This document shows, piece by piece, positions 22,950-30,754 of a DNA stretch of 41,865 bases; position 1 is the first letter of the stretch; each line of letters opens with the position of its first letter. The notes below the pieces were generated by a model, which was not told where the DNA came from, made no database searches, and saw only the letters and a list, made by a program, of their open reading frames with translations. The DNA is from a virus, in the IMG/VR virus record IMGVR_UViG_3300046512_000067, positions 1 through 41,865 of that record. One strand, 5' to 3'. A program made the translations under genes and the position numbers.

Positions 22950-24394
22950 CAGTAGCTAACCCAATCTCCAGCGGAATCTTCGTTATTGCGAGAACGATAG
23001 TCGTTCATGGTGTTCGGCTTGGTCACTTCGACAACCGGCACATATGGCCGCGACATGCAGCCGTAGCGCGCCTCGTCAGCGACGTGATCTTCCGACTCCG
23101 TGTCCAAGTCTTCGGGCCTGTCAGGGTCATGCTGCAGGATCGGGATCGTGCGTATGAAATCCACGCAGGTGGAGAAGACGAACAGCGCCGGCCGTTCACC
23201 GTCACCTTTCATCCTGGCTCTCATCTGATCCCACCCGCCAAGTGCGCCCATTTGGGATACGCGCTTGTTGTCGGCCCTGCGAAAGGTGACCTTGTACTCA
23301 GTGGCACGGCTTAAACGCTCGTGGATCGACGGGCCTCCATCCTCTGCGAATGCCGCCGGATCGAGCACGCCGTAGGTGATCTTGTCGCCCTGCTCTCTCT
23401 TCAGGATGCCTTGCCCGACCTCTTCAGCCGTGAGCTTCAGGCCGGTGTTAGGCTCTCCCGGTTTGCAGCCATACCATTCGCGGTAGCGGACCAGAGCGCC
23501 CCGAGGAATGACGCCCGTAGGCGTCGGGTAGTCCTCTGACGCAATAGCCCACCAACCGACCGAGAACGGACGAGCAGAGCCCCAGTCCATTGACCGGAAC
23601 CGCATCCAATCCGAAGGAATGGCGAAAGGCCTGACAATATGCTTGCCCGTGTCCCAACAGTCGAAGAAAGCGCCCTCGACGGCGTTCCAGTCGCCATCAA
23701 GCCAAGCCTTCACCAACGCTTCGGAGCCGACCAGGTACAGGTTGTTGATATATTCCGGGTCGTTGTTCATCAGGAGCTTGTTGTCCTGGATGCGCGACGG
23801 AATGAATACGAAGCGATGCGTCTTGCCGTTTGGCAGCAATCGCGACAGCGGCTGCATCCCCATGGGCGCGGGATCGATATACCTCTGCTTGATCCAGCTC
23901 TGACCAGCACCGCCGGGGTTGCCTGTCAGGATCAATTGCGTAGGAACGCCCTTGGCAGAGCGCAGGATGGCGAAGAGTCGATCGATGGGCTTAGGGTCCG
24001 GATAGATGCCGGCCTCTTCTATGCAGGCGTCTGAGACGTTCTGGCCCTGATACTTGTCGGCGTCCTGCACTCGCTCCAGCGGGCGGAAGCGAAGGCGGCC
24101 ACCACCGGGGAATGTCCATGTCTTTTTCTGATCATTCCAGCCAGCACCGATCTTGCCGTAGATTTCCTTGCTGCGCTCGATCGCGTCGTCAAGCATCGGC
24201 AGCTCGCGACGGCAGAACAGAGCGTTGAAGCCAGAACCATAGAGAGCGGCTTTGACAGCATATTTTCCTAACACGCCGTCTGTTTTCCCGCCTCCTCGAG
24301 CACCACCGAAGAATATTTCTCTAAACGGGCAGTCAATCAGCGCCTTTTGTGGACCCGCTTGCGGGGACCAGGCAACTCTACGAACCTGATCCAT
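22949..24394 (-). CDS. terL: Terminase large subunit
   Basis: A 481-residue ATPase-nuclease packaging motor. Walker A is GGARGGGKT at residues 30-38, and Walker B with the catalytic Glu is DACIEEAG at 122-129. A LILTGNPGG coupling motif is near 155. The nuclease domain has Asp270 (SMDWGSARPF), Asp in YGVLDPAAF and a late Asp in DHVADEARYG. The set is complete, so it should be active. Length fits headful (P22/Sf6) terminases. It overlaps the small subunit by 17 bases. Confidence 0.95.
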   Translation of the reverse strand: MDQVRRVAWSPQAGPQKALIDCPFREIFFGGARGGGKTDGVLGKYAVKAALYGSGFNALFCRRELPMLDDAIERSKEIYGKIGAGWNDQKKTWTFPGGGRLRFRPLERVQDADKYQGQNVSDACIEEAGIYPDPKPIDRLFAILRSAKGVPTQLILTGNPGGAGQSWIKQRYIDPAPMGMQPLSRLLPNGKTHRFVFIPSRIQDNKLLMNNDPEYINNLYLVGSEALVKAWLDGDWNAVEGAFFDCWDTGKHIVRPFAIPSDWMRFRSMDWGSARPFSVGWWAIASEDYPTPTGVIPRGALVRYREWYGCKPGEPNTGLKLTAEEVGQGILKREQGDKITYGVLDPAAFAEDGGPSIHERLSRATEYKVTFRRADNKRVSQMGALGGWDQMRARMKGDGERPALFVFSTCVDFIRTIPILQHDPDRPEDLDTESEDHVADEARYGCMSRPYVPVVEVTKPNTMNDYRSRNNEDSAGDWVSY

Positions 24395-24842
24395 GATCCT
24401 TCAGCCATTGATCCTCATCGACCGGCTTGGCGCTAACCACGAAGTCAAGCGCACCGGTGATATCGACATCCAGTTTATCGCCGTAGACCTTGGGTCTAAG
24501 CTTAGCCGCCACCCACTTACGGGCCTCGATCTGCAAGCGGCGGTGCTCGATCATGTCCCCGGTCGAGGACTCGATCAGCTTGCCGTCCGCGTCGTACTTC
24601 TCTTTCTTGCCCATCACCGGAGTGTTGGCGATGTCGACAATCTCGTCGAAGAGAGCGTCCGCCTGGGCCTCGCGTGCGCGCGCGTACTGGTCCCTGAAGT
24701 CTGCGTTGGCAGTCAACCACCTGAATACCGATGCTTTTGCCGGCATTCCCTTAGTGGAGCAGATGGACCTGAGGCTTTCACCGTTGGAAAGTCGATCGCA
24801 GATCTTATCCGCTATCTTCTGGTCGTACGTGCTTTTTGCCAT
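24378..24842 (-). CDS. terS: Terminase small subunit, Sf6-like
   Basis: A 154-residue protein read from MAKSTYDQ at 24842; an upstream ATG at 24890 would add 16 residues. The N-terminal domain is a helix-turn-helix (LRSICSTKGMPAKASVFRWL), followed by FRDQYARAREAQADALFDEI, the oligomerisation helix typical of Sf6/phiE125-type small terminases. The C-terminal part (DMIEHRRLQIEARKWVAAKL) completes the family pattern. It selects phage DNA at pac and stimulates TerL. The ribosome site is weak for both possible starts. Confidence 0.9.
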   Translation of the reverse strand: MAKSTYDQKIADKICDRLSNGESLRSICSTKGMPAKASVFRWLTANADFRDQYARAREAQADALFDEIVDIANTPVMGKKEKYDADGKLIESSTGDMIEHRRLQIEARKWVAAKLRPKVYGDKLDVDITGALDFVVSAKPVDEDQWLKDHGSGS

Positions 24843-25002
24843 GGTATCCGCGTATGTTGATTGCCGGCTTCTCCACTTCACACCGTTCATGAGGGCGACA
24901 AACCCGGAGCGGCGGTGTTGGGCTCTTCACCCACGAGTGAAAGCTTGTCCCTCGCGCCGGTTGGCGAGGTTAAGGACTCCGCTCCTTGCGTGATGCAAAA
25001 CG

Positions 25003-25030
25003 AAAAACCCGCCCCAGTTACGGAGCGGGC
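25003..25030 (-). terminator. Rho-independent terminator between early/middle and late genes
   Basis: On the minus strand CCCGCTCC pairs with GGGGCGGG (25008-25015 with 25022-25029), one G-U pair in eight, with a 6-base loop and a TTTTT tail (25003-25007). A smaller hairpin, CCGGC/GCCGG, lies just before it (25035-25050). It follows the stop of the gene at 25060 and precedes terS by 160 bases, so it should separate middle and late transcription and makes antitermination or a separate late promoter necessary. Confidence 0.85.
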
Positions 25031-25059
25031 TAGGCCGGCTGATGTGCCGGGGATGAAGT

Positions 25060-25734
25060 CTACGCGGCCTGTCGCCGCCTTGCCTCTCGCTGTCTGCGCT
25101 GAGCGTTCCGGATTTCCCGCCAGTCGAAGACGGCCGCCTCTTTGCAGAAGACCGTATCGGCGTCTCGGTAGGAATTTCGTTCTTTCCGGCTCGGCGCGTC
25201 GGCTGCGATGTTGTCTGAAATATGCTCGAAAACCGGGCCAACAGGCAACATGCCATCCAACCAGATTTCGTTATCGGGTGAGGCACCCCGAACCAGATGT
25301 TGTTCTATGATGGTAATTGCCCGGTCTTTGCGTCGGGAACCGGTCATTTCATGAATGCCTTCGTGTCGGCACCATTTGACGAACTCCCGGCCACCAGCCT
25401 TGGCTATGGCCCAATTCCAGAGGGCTCGGCGGTTGCCTTCATCCGCCACCAACTTGATAAGCTCATTGCAGCGCTCCCAGTCGGCTATGTCTTCCGGTCT
25501 AAGGCGCATCCTATCCGCATCCCAGAAATGATGCATCCATTCATTGAAGGGGTCGTCTCCCTCGGTGAGCTTCTCCGAACGAGCATTGGTCACCATCCGG
25601 GAATTGAGGTCTTTGGCGCTGTGGGTGAAGGGCACCCATGCCGCCTTGAGACGGGCTGGACGCTCATTGATGGGCAGCCGCCGATCGACAACCGCTGCCT
25701 TGATGAAGAGATTCGCGATTTCCATTCTGTTCAT
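25060..25734 (-). CDS. Possible late-gene regulator (DUF6362-like end)
   Basis: A 224-residue protein, the last gene before the terminator and terminase. Residues 75-145 follow the pattern of the DUF6362-type DNA-binding region: LRPEDIADWERCNELIKLV, then RRALWNWAIAKAGGREFVKW and a GSRRKDRAITIIEQHL recognition-like helix. The ends are basic (AQRRQREARRRQAA). DUF6362-like genes commonly sit just before terminase in alphaproteobacterial prophages. I infer a transcription activator or antiterminator of late genes, similar in place to ArpU/RinA or P22 gp23. Confidence 0.6.
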   Translation of the reverse strand: MNRMEIANLFIKAAVVDRRLPINERPARLKAAWVPFTHSAKDLNSRMVTNARSEKLTEGDDPFNEWMHHFWDADRMRLRPEDIADWERCNELIKLVADEGNRRALWNWAIAKAGGREFVKWCRHEGIHEMTGSRRKDRAITIIEQHLVRGASPDNEIWLDGMLPVGPVFEHISDNIAADAPSRKERNSYRDADTVFCKEAAVFDWREIRNAQRRQREARRRQAA

Positions 25735-26168
25735 GCTGCCGCCTTCCGCCTGTCGTCGAATAGATCGCCCTGTCCCGCGTTCGGGCCGAACCTACGCACC
25801 ACTCGCTCTGCTATCATCCCCACCAGGGCGAACCGTTGGTGAGGGAGACCTTTCGCAACCACCTGCAATTCAGCCACAGGAGCCTCATCGAAGCATTCGA
25901 GCCATTCCGAGGTGTTCACCTCTATGATTGCTCGATAACGCTCCACGAGGTCACTGACGGCCCATAGCAGATGCTTGTCGATATACCCTTGATTGTTGTG
26001 GGTTTCCGCCACCGTCGACATGACCAGCCGGAAGTGATCTTCACCCTTTGCCCGGAGGATCTTCTCCATTGTGGCAACAGCTCGCGTCTCCCGGATGCCA
26101 GGGTATGACCGGCCATCGACAATGACGATGCCGTACTCCTCGCAGATCTGGGAGACGTGGTCTGTCAT
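25731..26168 (-). CDS. Hypothetical protein, 145 aa
   Basis: Not recognised. The protein begins with HVSQICEEYGIVIVDGRSYP, then a helical middle (FRLVMSTVAETHNNQGYIDK, LLWAVSDLVERYRAI) and ends with a basic PNAGQGDLFDDRRKAAA tail. It overlaps both neighbours by 4 bases (ATGA). Being between the DnaA-like and the putative regulator genes, it is likely part of the same replication or control block. The helix-rich composition and basic C-terminus would suit a DNA-associated protein, but no motif proves it. Confidence 0.7.
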   Translation of the reverse strand: MTDHVSQICEEYGIVIVDGRSYPGIRETRAVATMEKILRAKGEDHFRLVMSTVAETHNNQGYIDKHLLWAVSDLVERYRAIIEVNTSEWLECFDEAPVAELQVVAKGLPHQRFALVGMIAERVVRRFGPNAGQGDLFDDRRKAAA

Positions 26169-26707
26169 TCCTTAGCCTTCCCTCTCGGATGACGCTCGTT
26201 GTAGGCCCGCATCTGCTCCCTGCGGATCTCGCGGGTTTCGAGCACATACTTGATAGCGCCGTAGTGGCGGTTGAAGAGACGGCTGAGATCGGTCGTGGAG
26301 AGGTTCGGATACTCCTCGGCCGTCATCTGCCAGATGTGATGCCGGATCGCGACGAGATGGACGCTCTTCTTCCGTGACTTAATATCCCGGCGATTGGTCC
26401 CGAACACTGTGCATATGTCGGCCAGGTATTGCTCGGGCGACCGGCGGCGGCCTTCCCACTTCATCCAGAGCTTCCGCGACAGCAGGTGCGCCTTGGGCTC
26501 GTTGGCTTTCATCTCCGGTGTGGGCTTGGCATAGACCACAACAGGCGGGGGAAGCGCTGCAGGCTCTTCTGCAATGGGCGGCGCTGGCTGCTCGACGACC
26601 GTGAACGCCCGCACCACGTTGACGACGCGAGGCTGGCCCATGAGCCGCTGTCTGACCGCGCTGTACTTGGCGGTGATCTCTGCTGTGTAGTTGCCGGCGA
26701 TGGTCAT
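26165..26707 (-). CDS. Protein with DnaA domain IV-like DNA-binding end
   Basis: A 180-residue protein. Residues 1-70 are mixed and Pro-rich. Residues 90-165 resemble the C-terminal DNA-binding domain of DnaA: DICTVFGTNRRDIKSRKKS, then VAIRHHIWQMTAEEYPNLS and a TDLSRLFNRHYGAIKYVL helix equivalent to the GRDHTTVL signature. The AAA+ ATPase core is absent, so it cannot initiate like DnaA. It may bind DnaA boxes at a phage origin or on the host chromosome. It is in the same operon as DnaB helicase. Confidence 0.75.
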   Translation of the reverse strand: MTIAGNYTAEITAKYSAVRQRLMGQPRVVNVVRAFTVVEQPAPPIAEEPAALPPPVVVYAKPTPEMKANEPKAHLLSRKLWMKWEGRRRSPEQYLADICTVFGTNRRDIKSRKKSVHLVAIRHHIWQMTAEEYPNLSTTDLSRLFNRHYGAIKYVLETREIRREQMRAYNERHPRGKAKE

Positions 26708-27141
26708 AGGCCGAGCTCCTTGAGGTATTCCGAGAGCCTGCGCTTGGTGTAGAGCAGTTCGGCTTGTTGGTTGATTTCATCCATGCGGCGGCGATGGATA
26801 CGAACCTTGGTTGCCGATGAGACCGATTGGAGGCTCATGACATTCTGCGAGATGATCGGCTCGACATTATCCAGTCGGCGCTCTCGCTCCCTTTCCTTCT
26901 CCTCTTCTGTCTTTTCACCAGTGAGAATTCTTCTCAGTCGGTTGACCTCGTCGAGCCGCCAATCGCGATCTATTCCATTGATGCCCGCTGCTTCCGTGCC
27001 GCCACCGACGAGGCCAAGACCCTTGCCATAGCCAGCGATGTCGCTCACGCCTCTCGGCATAGCCTGAACGACGTTCTTTGCCACCTGTGGGCCGGCTACA
27101 GCAGCGCCGCCCATGAAACCGAGAAATCCTCTGCGCTTCAT
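26704..27141 (-). CDS. Hypothetical protein with twin-arginine-like leader
   Basis: A 145-residue protein opening MKRRGFLGFMGGAAVAGP, which fits the Tat consensus (RRxFL) and a hydrophobic core ending in a possible cleavage region. The rest is charged and helical (EKTEEEKERERERRLDNVEP) and ends YTKRRLSEYLKELGL. Tat substrates are normally exported folded proteins; the coiled, highly charged body is unlike an enzyme. It overlaps both neighbours (ATGA). Whether the leader is a real export signal or a chance match is open. Confidence 0.65.
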   Translation of the reverse strand: MKRRGFLGFMGGAAVAGPQVAKNVVQAMPRGVSDIAGYGKGLGLVGGGTEAAGINGIDRDWRLDEVNRLRRILTGEKTEEEKERERERRLDNVEPIISQNVMSLQSVSSATKVRIHRRRMDEINQQAELLYTKRRLSEYLKELGL

Positions 27142-27431
27142 GCTCCGACCCTTTCTACGGAAATGCGTTTCCCCTTCCTGAAAATCGCCTCGGCCGACTT
27201 CTTGGCCGCCGCTCGCTTGGTGGTAGGCCCGGTCATAGACTCAGCGACGATCGGCGAGTTGAGATAATCGAGGAAGGCATTCAGCGCCGCCTTCTCCGCC
27301 TCTTCCCTGGTCGCGAAGATGATGTCTCTCTTGCCGTCGCGCAGAACGAAGTTGGCCGAGCGGTGGACTTGGCGATAGAAGGCGACGTACCCTGTCGGGG
27401 TTTTCATCGCGCCGGCGTCGAACTTGTTCAT
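27138..27431 (-). CDS. Hypothetical basic protein, 97 aa
   Basis: Read from the ATG at 27431 with a strong ribosome site (AGGAGG, 5-base spacing) and coupled to the methylase stop. The product has AFYRQVHRSANFVLRDGKRD around residues 15-34, a TREEAEKAALNAFLDYL helix, and a very basic C-terminus (TKRAAAKKSAEAIFRKGKR). It may bind nucleic acid. It lies directly downstream of the C5 methylase. No family recognised. Confidence 0.75.
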   Translation of the reverse strand: MNKFDAGAMKTPTGYVAFYRQVHRSANFVLRDGKRDIIFATREEAEKAALNAFLDYLNSPIVAESMTGPTTKRAAAKKSAEAIFRKGKRISVERVGA

Positions 27432-28102
27432 GCTGCCTCCTGATAGAACTGCTGAGTGGCGTAGTCGCCCCACTGATCGGCCATTGCCGCGGCGATGCCC
27501 GAGAAGAACCGAGACCTTTCACGCCAGCGATCTGGACCGGGAGGCATGCGATGGACGCGAGCTTGCCGGCCATCGACGATGTTGGTGTGGACAAGCGGTG
27601 GAAGATTTCGAAGCCAGAAGCACGTGCGCTTCACTTCGGGATGGCCGAACTGCCAAGGCTGGACGCTCTGGGCGAATTCCTCGTAGTTCTGGATCCGCTC
27701 CTTGGCGTGCTTGTGCATGACCGGGTTTTCGATGCAGACGCGATCGATCGGCGCATTCCAAAAAGCTGAGAAAAGCTCTGCCCCTTCGTCCAACTCGGTC
27801 CACATGTCCTCAACAGTGCGACCAGGAGGCGGGACAGACAGCCACCTGACTCCGCTGTTGCAAAGCCGTGTGCATGGGGGATGAGCGACCATGAGCAGAT
27901 CCCAGCCGTCGTTGAGGTAGTCGCGAGCGTCACCGCGGATGTGCCGATTGCTGCCGTTCTCGGCCGGCAGTAGATCGCAGGACCAGGCATCATGGCCGCG
28001 ATCGAGGAAGGCATTGCGGACAGTGCCGGAGAACTCGCAGGCGACGAGGACGCGAAGGGAGCGTGTCGGGCTGCGGCGGTGGAAGTTGAAAGAGGTCTGC
28101 AT
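27428..28102 (-). CDS. DNA (cytosine-5) methyltransferase-like protein
   Basis: A 224-residue protein with the C5-methylase hallmarks: motif I-like VLVACEFSGTVRNAFLDRGH (SAM binding), a CDLLP acidic strand, motif IV HPPC with the catalytic Cys77, and motif VI ENP at 125-127. It is short and has no evident target-recognition domain; typical enzymes exceed 300 residues. It would methylate DNA or could be a relic or RNA/DNA hybrid-type small methylase. No partner endonuclease gene is adjacent, so it is an orphan methylase that may protect phage DNA from host restriction. Confidence 0.8.
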   Translation of the reverse strand: MQTSFNFHRRSPTRSLRVLVACEFSGTVRNAFLDRGHDAWSCDLLPAENGSNRHIRGDARDYLNDGWDLLMVAHPPCTRLCNSGVRWLSVPPPGRTVEDMWTELDEGAELFSAFWNAPIDRVCIENPVMHKHAKERIQNYEEFAQSVQPWQFGHPEVKRTCFWLRNLPPLVHTNIVDGRQARVHRMPPGPDRWRERSRFFSGIAAAMADQWGDYATQQFYQEAA

Positions 28103-29565
28103 CAGAGCAAGGCCCTCTCATTATACTGCTCTCTGAAATCAGGCCCGTAGCTGGTCGTCGCACCCGTCCACCGGATCTCCCGGCGCCGCGGAAACTCGTT
28201 TTCACGAGAGAGAGCGAGGATCAGCTCAGCCTTGCCGGTGACGTCGTTCATCGCCGCTTCCCAGATCGCGTAGTCCTCGGTGCCCTGCTCCGGCTCCATG
28301 GCTGCTACGATCGGGCGAGCCTGAAAGGTGATGACGGCGTGGTCGGCATCCTTGTCGATGTTGCCGAGCAGGCTCTTGTAGGTCGGCCGCCGGCGCATCG
28401 CTGAGTGAAGGCGGTCGCGATAGCTGGTGCGCCCGAAGCTCTCCTGGTACCCGGTCGTCTTGTTGACGTGAGTGAGAGCGACGATCGGGATTCCGTGCTT
28501 CATCGCGATGTCCTTGAGTGTCGACGTCGCGCGGTTCGCCTTCTTGAAGTCGTCGGCTTCATCCATCTTGCCGGTCCATGCCAGCTTGAGGATGTGATCG
28601 ACGACGAAGCCTTCGATGCCATGCTCGCCGCGGAGGCGCTTGATGCGGTCGTCGATCTGGTCGAGCGTGAGGCGCTGGCAATTGATGTCGATGTACTGGA
28701 GGCGCTTCATGTCCGCGCCGGCCTTCACCAGCTCCTGCATCTCGTATTCGCTGACCTGCCCTGCCTTCTGACGCTTGGCAGAGATCCCGGTTCGGCGGGC
28801 CTTTTCGCGAAGGATGATCTGATCGCGAGGCATCTCGCCGCTATTTCCGGCGATCGGGTGCTTCTCGGCGATGTTGAAGAACGCCTGCCAAGCGAGAGCC
28901 GACTTTCCCTGCTTCACGTCACCGCCGAGGATGATGAGGTTCCCGGGCTGCCAGAGGCCGGTGAGCGAGGTCAGTTCCTCAATGCCGGGGTCAATGCCGG
29001 TCAGGTCTCGGCCGCTCATTGCGTCGGCCGTCGAGTCCAGCGTCTTATCGATTGCATCGCGGAAGTTTTCGGTGGGCTCGTTGCGCTCCTGAACGGATGT
29101 AACGATCGCTGTCAGGCGCTCTCGGCATTCCTTGATACGGTCGATGAATTCGAGTTCGTCCTGAGCCTTGGCGCCGGCGAAATATGCCTCGTCGGCAATG
29201 GTCATCGCCTCGCGCCGGTTGAAGTAGCCAGTGATGGCATCGGCGAAGTCCGGCACGTTCATGACGTTGACGGCTTCCATCGCAAGACGGGCGAGGTACT
29301 GCGCCACCGTCATGTCACCGACTTTAGACGTCGCCACCTCGGGCGGCATGAAGGACCGGACCGTTACCGGGTTCATGCCCTTCTTGGCGTCGCGGCCGCT
29401 TAGGATGGCTTGGAAGATCTGGCGATGGATCGGCTCGAAGAAATGCTCGGACGCGAAACTGGAGGGTATCCGGTCCAAGGCGCCGTTGTTCATGAGGATG
29501 GCGCCGAGGAGAGCCTGCTCTGCTTCGATGTTGGCTGGGGATTGTTCTCGATGGTTGGCGTTCAA
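28102..29565 (-). CDS. dnaB: Replicative DNA helicase, DnaB-like
   Basis: A 487-residue helicase. The N-terminal primase-interacting domain starts with the standard NIEAEQALLGAILMNN and includes FFEPIHRQIFQAI. The RecA-like domain from about residue 195 has Walker A GGDVKQGKS (214-222), where DnaB usually reads GRPSMGKT, and Walker B around Asp323 (EGFVVDHIL). A THVNKTTGYQ block corresponds to the DnaB H3 region. It would unwind phage DNA, probably as a hexamer. No phage primase or loader is recognised nearby, so host DnaG may be used. Confidence 0.9.
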   Translation of the reverse strand: MNANHREQSPANIEAEQALLGAILMNNGALDRIPSSFASEHFFEPIHRQIFQAILSGRDAKKGMNPVTVRSFMPPEVATSKVGDMTVAQYLARLAMEAVNVMNVPDFADAITGYFNRREAMTIADEAYFAGAKAQDELEFIDRIKECRERLTAIVTSVQERNEPTENFRDAIDKTLDSTADAMSGRDLTGIDPGIEELTSLTGLWQPGNLIILGGDVKQGKSALAWQAFFNIAEKHPIAGNSGEMPRDQIILREKARRTGISAKRQKAGQVSEYEMQELVKAGADMKRLQYIDINCQRLTLDQIDDRIKRLRGEHGIEGFVVDHILKLAWTGKMDEADDFKKANRATSTLKDIAMKHGIPIVALTHVNKTTGYQESFGRTSYRDRLHSAMRRRPTYKSLLGNIDKDADHAVITFQARPIVAAMEPEQGTEDYAIWEAAMNDVTGKAELILALSRENEFPRRREIRWTGATTSYGPDFREQYNERALL

Positions 29566-30134
29566 GCTGCTTCTCCGAATTTGCCAGCTTCGTTGCCGAA
29601 GTGGTCCCAGCCTGGGCGATTGGTGCGGGAGTAGAGTTCGAGGCGGCGGGCGTTCGGCATCAACAGCTCGGCGGCGCGATAGGCTTCCTCAGGTTTGCGG
29701 GAGTGCTCGCGAGCAAGCCCGGTGAAGCCTGAGCGGACAGACTTGGATGTCTTCGGCTTGCCGCGCGTCCCGATCAGGAATGGCTCGTTGCTTGAGCGAA
29801 GGACGTAGCCGGTCCCAAAGGCGATCTTTCCGTTGACGGTCGTCTTCAGCCATGTGCCGGCCGTCTTGTATTCGAAGCCCTGCGCCTTCATGACTTCTAT
29901 GGCCTGCGGCAGCATCGGGTTCGTCGCCCACATCCAGTGGACGCAATGCTCTTTGCAGAGGTCGAGGACCGGAAGAGCCTTGATATCGTCGAGCGACATC
30001 ACCGAGTAGTGAGCCTGGGCTGACTTACCCTCACCCTTGCTGGAGAACAGCGAGAAGCTCCACGCGAAGTCCGACATGATGAAATCGTAAGAATGAGGCT
30101 GGAGATCACCCCACGGCCAGTTGAAGAGCCTCAT
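29562..30134 (-). CDS. MT-A70-like adenine methyltransferase with altered DPPW motif
   Basis: A 190-residue protein read from the ATG at 30134 (MRLFNWPWG), coupled to the resolvase stop; the longer frame reaches into that gene. It has the phage MT-A70 layout: SLFSSKGEGKSAQAHYSVM, LDDIKALPVLDL, WATNPMLPQAIEVMKAQGF, GTGYVLRSSNEPFLIGTRGK, and REHSRKPEEAYRAAELLMP. The motif that should read DPPW is DFAW at residues 22-25, after YDFIMS. The bases (GACTTCGCGTGG) are unambiguous. Since DPPW contacts the target amine, the enzyme may be inactive or changed. Confidence 0.85.
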   Translation of the reverse strand: MRLFNWPWGDLQPHSYDFIMSDFAWSFSLFSSKGEGKSAQAHYSVMSLDDIKALPVLDLCKEHCVHWMWATNPMLPQAIEVMKAQGFEYKTAGTWLKTTVNGKIAFGTGYVLRSSNEPFLIGTRGKPKTSKSVRSGFTGLAREHSRKPEEAYRAAELLMPNARRLELYSRTNRPGWDHFGNEAGKFGEAA

Positions 30135-30754
30135 GCCGCGGCGCTCCTCTTGGCTTCGAAAGCGCCGGTGCGCAGTTCCATGAACCGCTGCTGCATCCAC
30201 TTGATCTCAGGGATTGCGCAATTCGACCAGCAAGTGCAGACGCCGATCGCCTCGGCTGCGTCACGCTGCTCGGCCTTGGTGGATGGCAAGGCGATGTGCT
30301 CGCGCTGAGCCGACAGGATGGCGAGATCTTTCCAGTCTTGCCCCTCGGCCGGCTTGATGCCCTTTCCGAAGTAGACCGGGCGCCAGGAGGTCGCCGCGAT
30401 CGTGCCGTATGGAATGTTCCTGATCTGGCAGATCGCGATGCAGGCGCCGGCGATGCCCGTAAGCTGCAGGGCGGCCGGGTTGATGGTGGAGATCGTCTCC
30501 TCCTTGCCGGTCAGATCCACCTTGCCCTTCTTCTTGAACTGGCGGACGCCATGCTCAGGGCGCTCGATTGCCACGAAGTCGGGCCGGTGTTCTTTGATGA
30601 GGCGATAGAAGAGGTTCGCGGCGATCGCGTACTTTTCTTCCCACTCGTAGCCCTTCACTGTGAAGGTGCCGCAGAGGATCGAGGAGCGGTGCTTGTTGCT
30701 GTCGCGAAAGGCGTATCCACTCCGGGTGGCCAAATCCAATCCACAAATGATCAT
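30131..30754 (-). CDS. RuvC-like Holliday junction resolvase
   Basis: A 207-residue RNase H-fold nuclease. Candidate acidic residues are Asp7 in GLDLATRSG, Glu64 in VAIERP, and Asp165/Glu168 in EQRDAAEAIGV, the expected DEDD-like set. It would resolve branched DNA during phage replication or before packaging. The upstream ribosome site is GGAGG, 7 bases before the ATG at 30754 and inside the end of the HNH gene. Its stop overlaps the methylase start. Confidence 0.85.
   Translation of the reverse strand: MIICGLDLATRSGYAFRDSNKHRSSILCGTFTVKGYEWEEKYAIAANLFYRLIKEHRPDFVAIERPEHGVRQFKKKGKVDLTGKEETISTINPAALQLTGIAGACIAICQIRNIPYGTIAATSWRPVYFGKGIKPAEGQDWKDLAILSAQREHIALPSTKAEQRDAAEAIGVCTCWSNCAIPEIKWMQQRFMELRTGAFEAKRSAAA

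Noticed and set aside
28405-29403. 332-aa rightward frame opposite DnaB
   Set aside because: It is antisense to a clear DnaB coding sequence with all helicase motifs. Long antisense frames are common in high-GC DNA.
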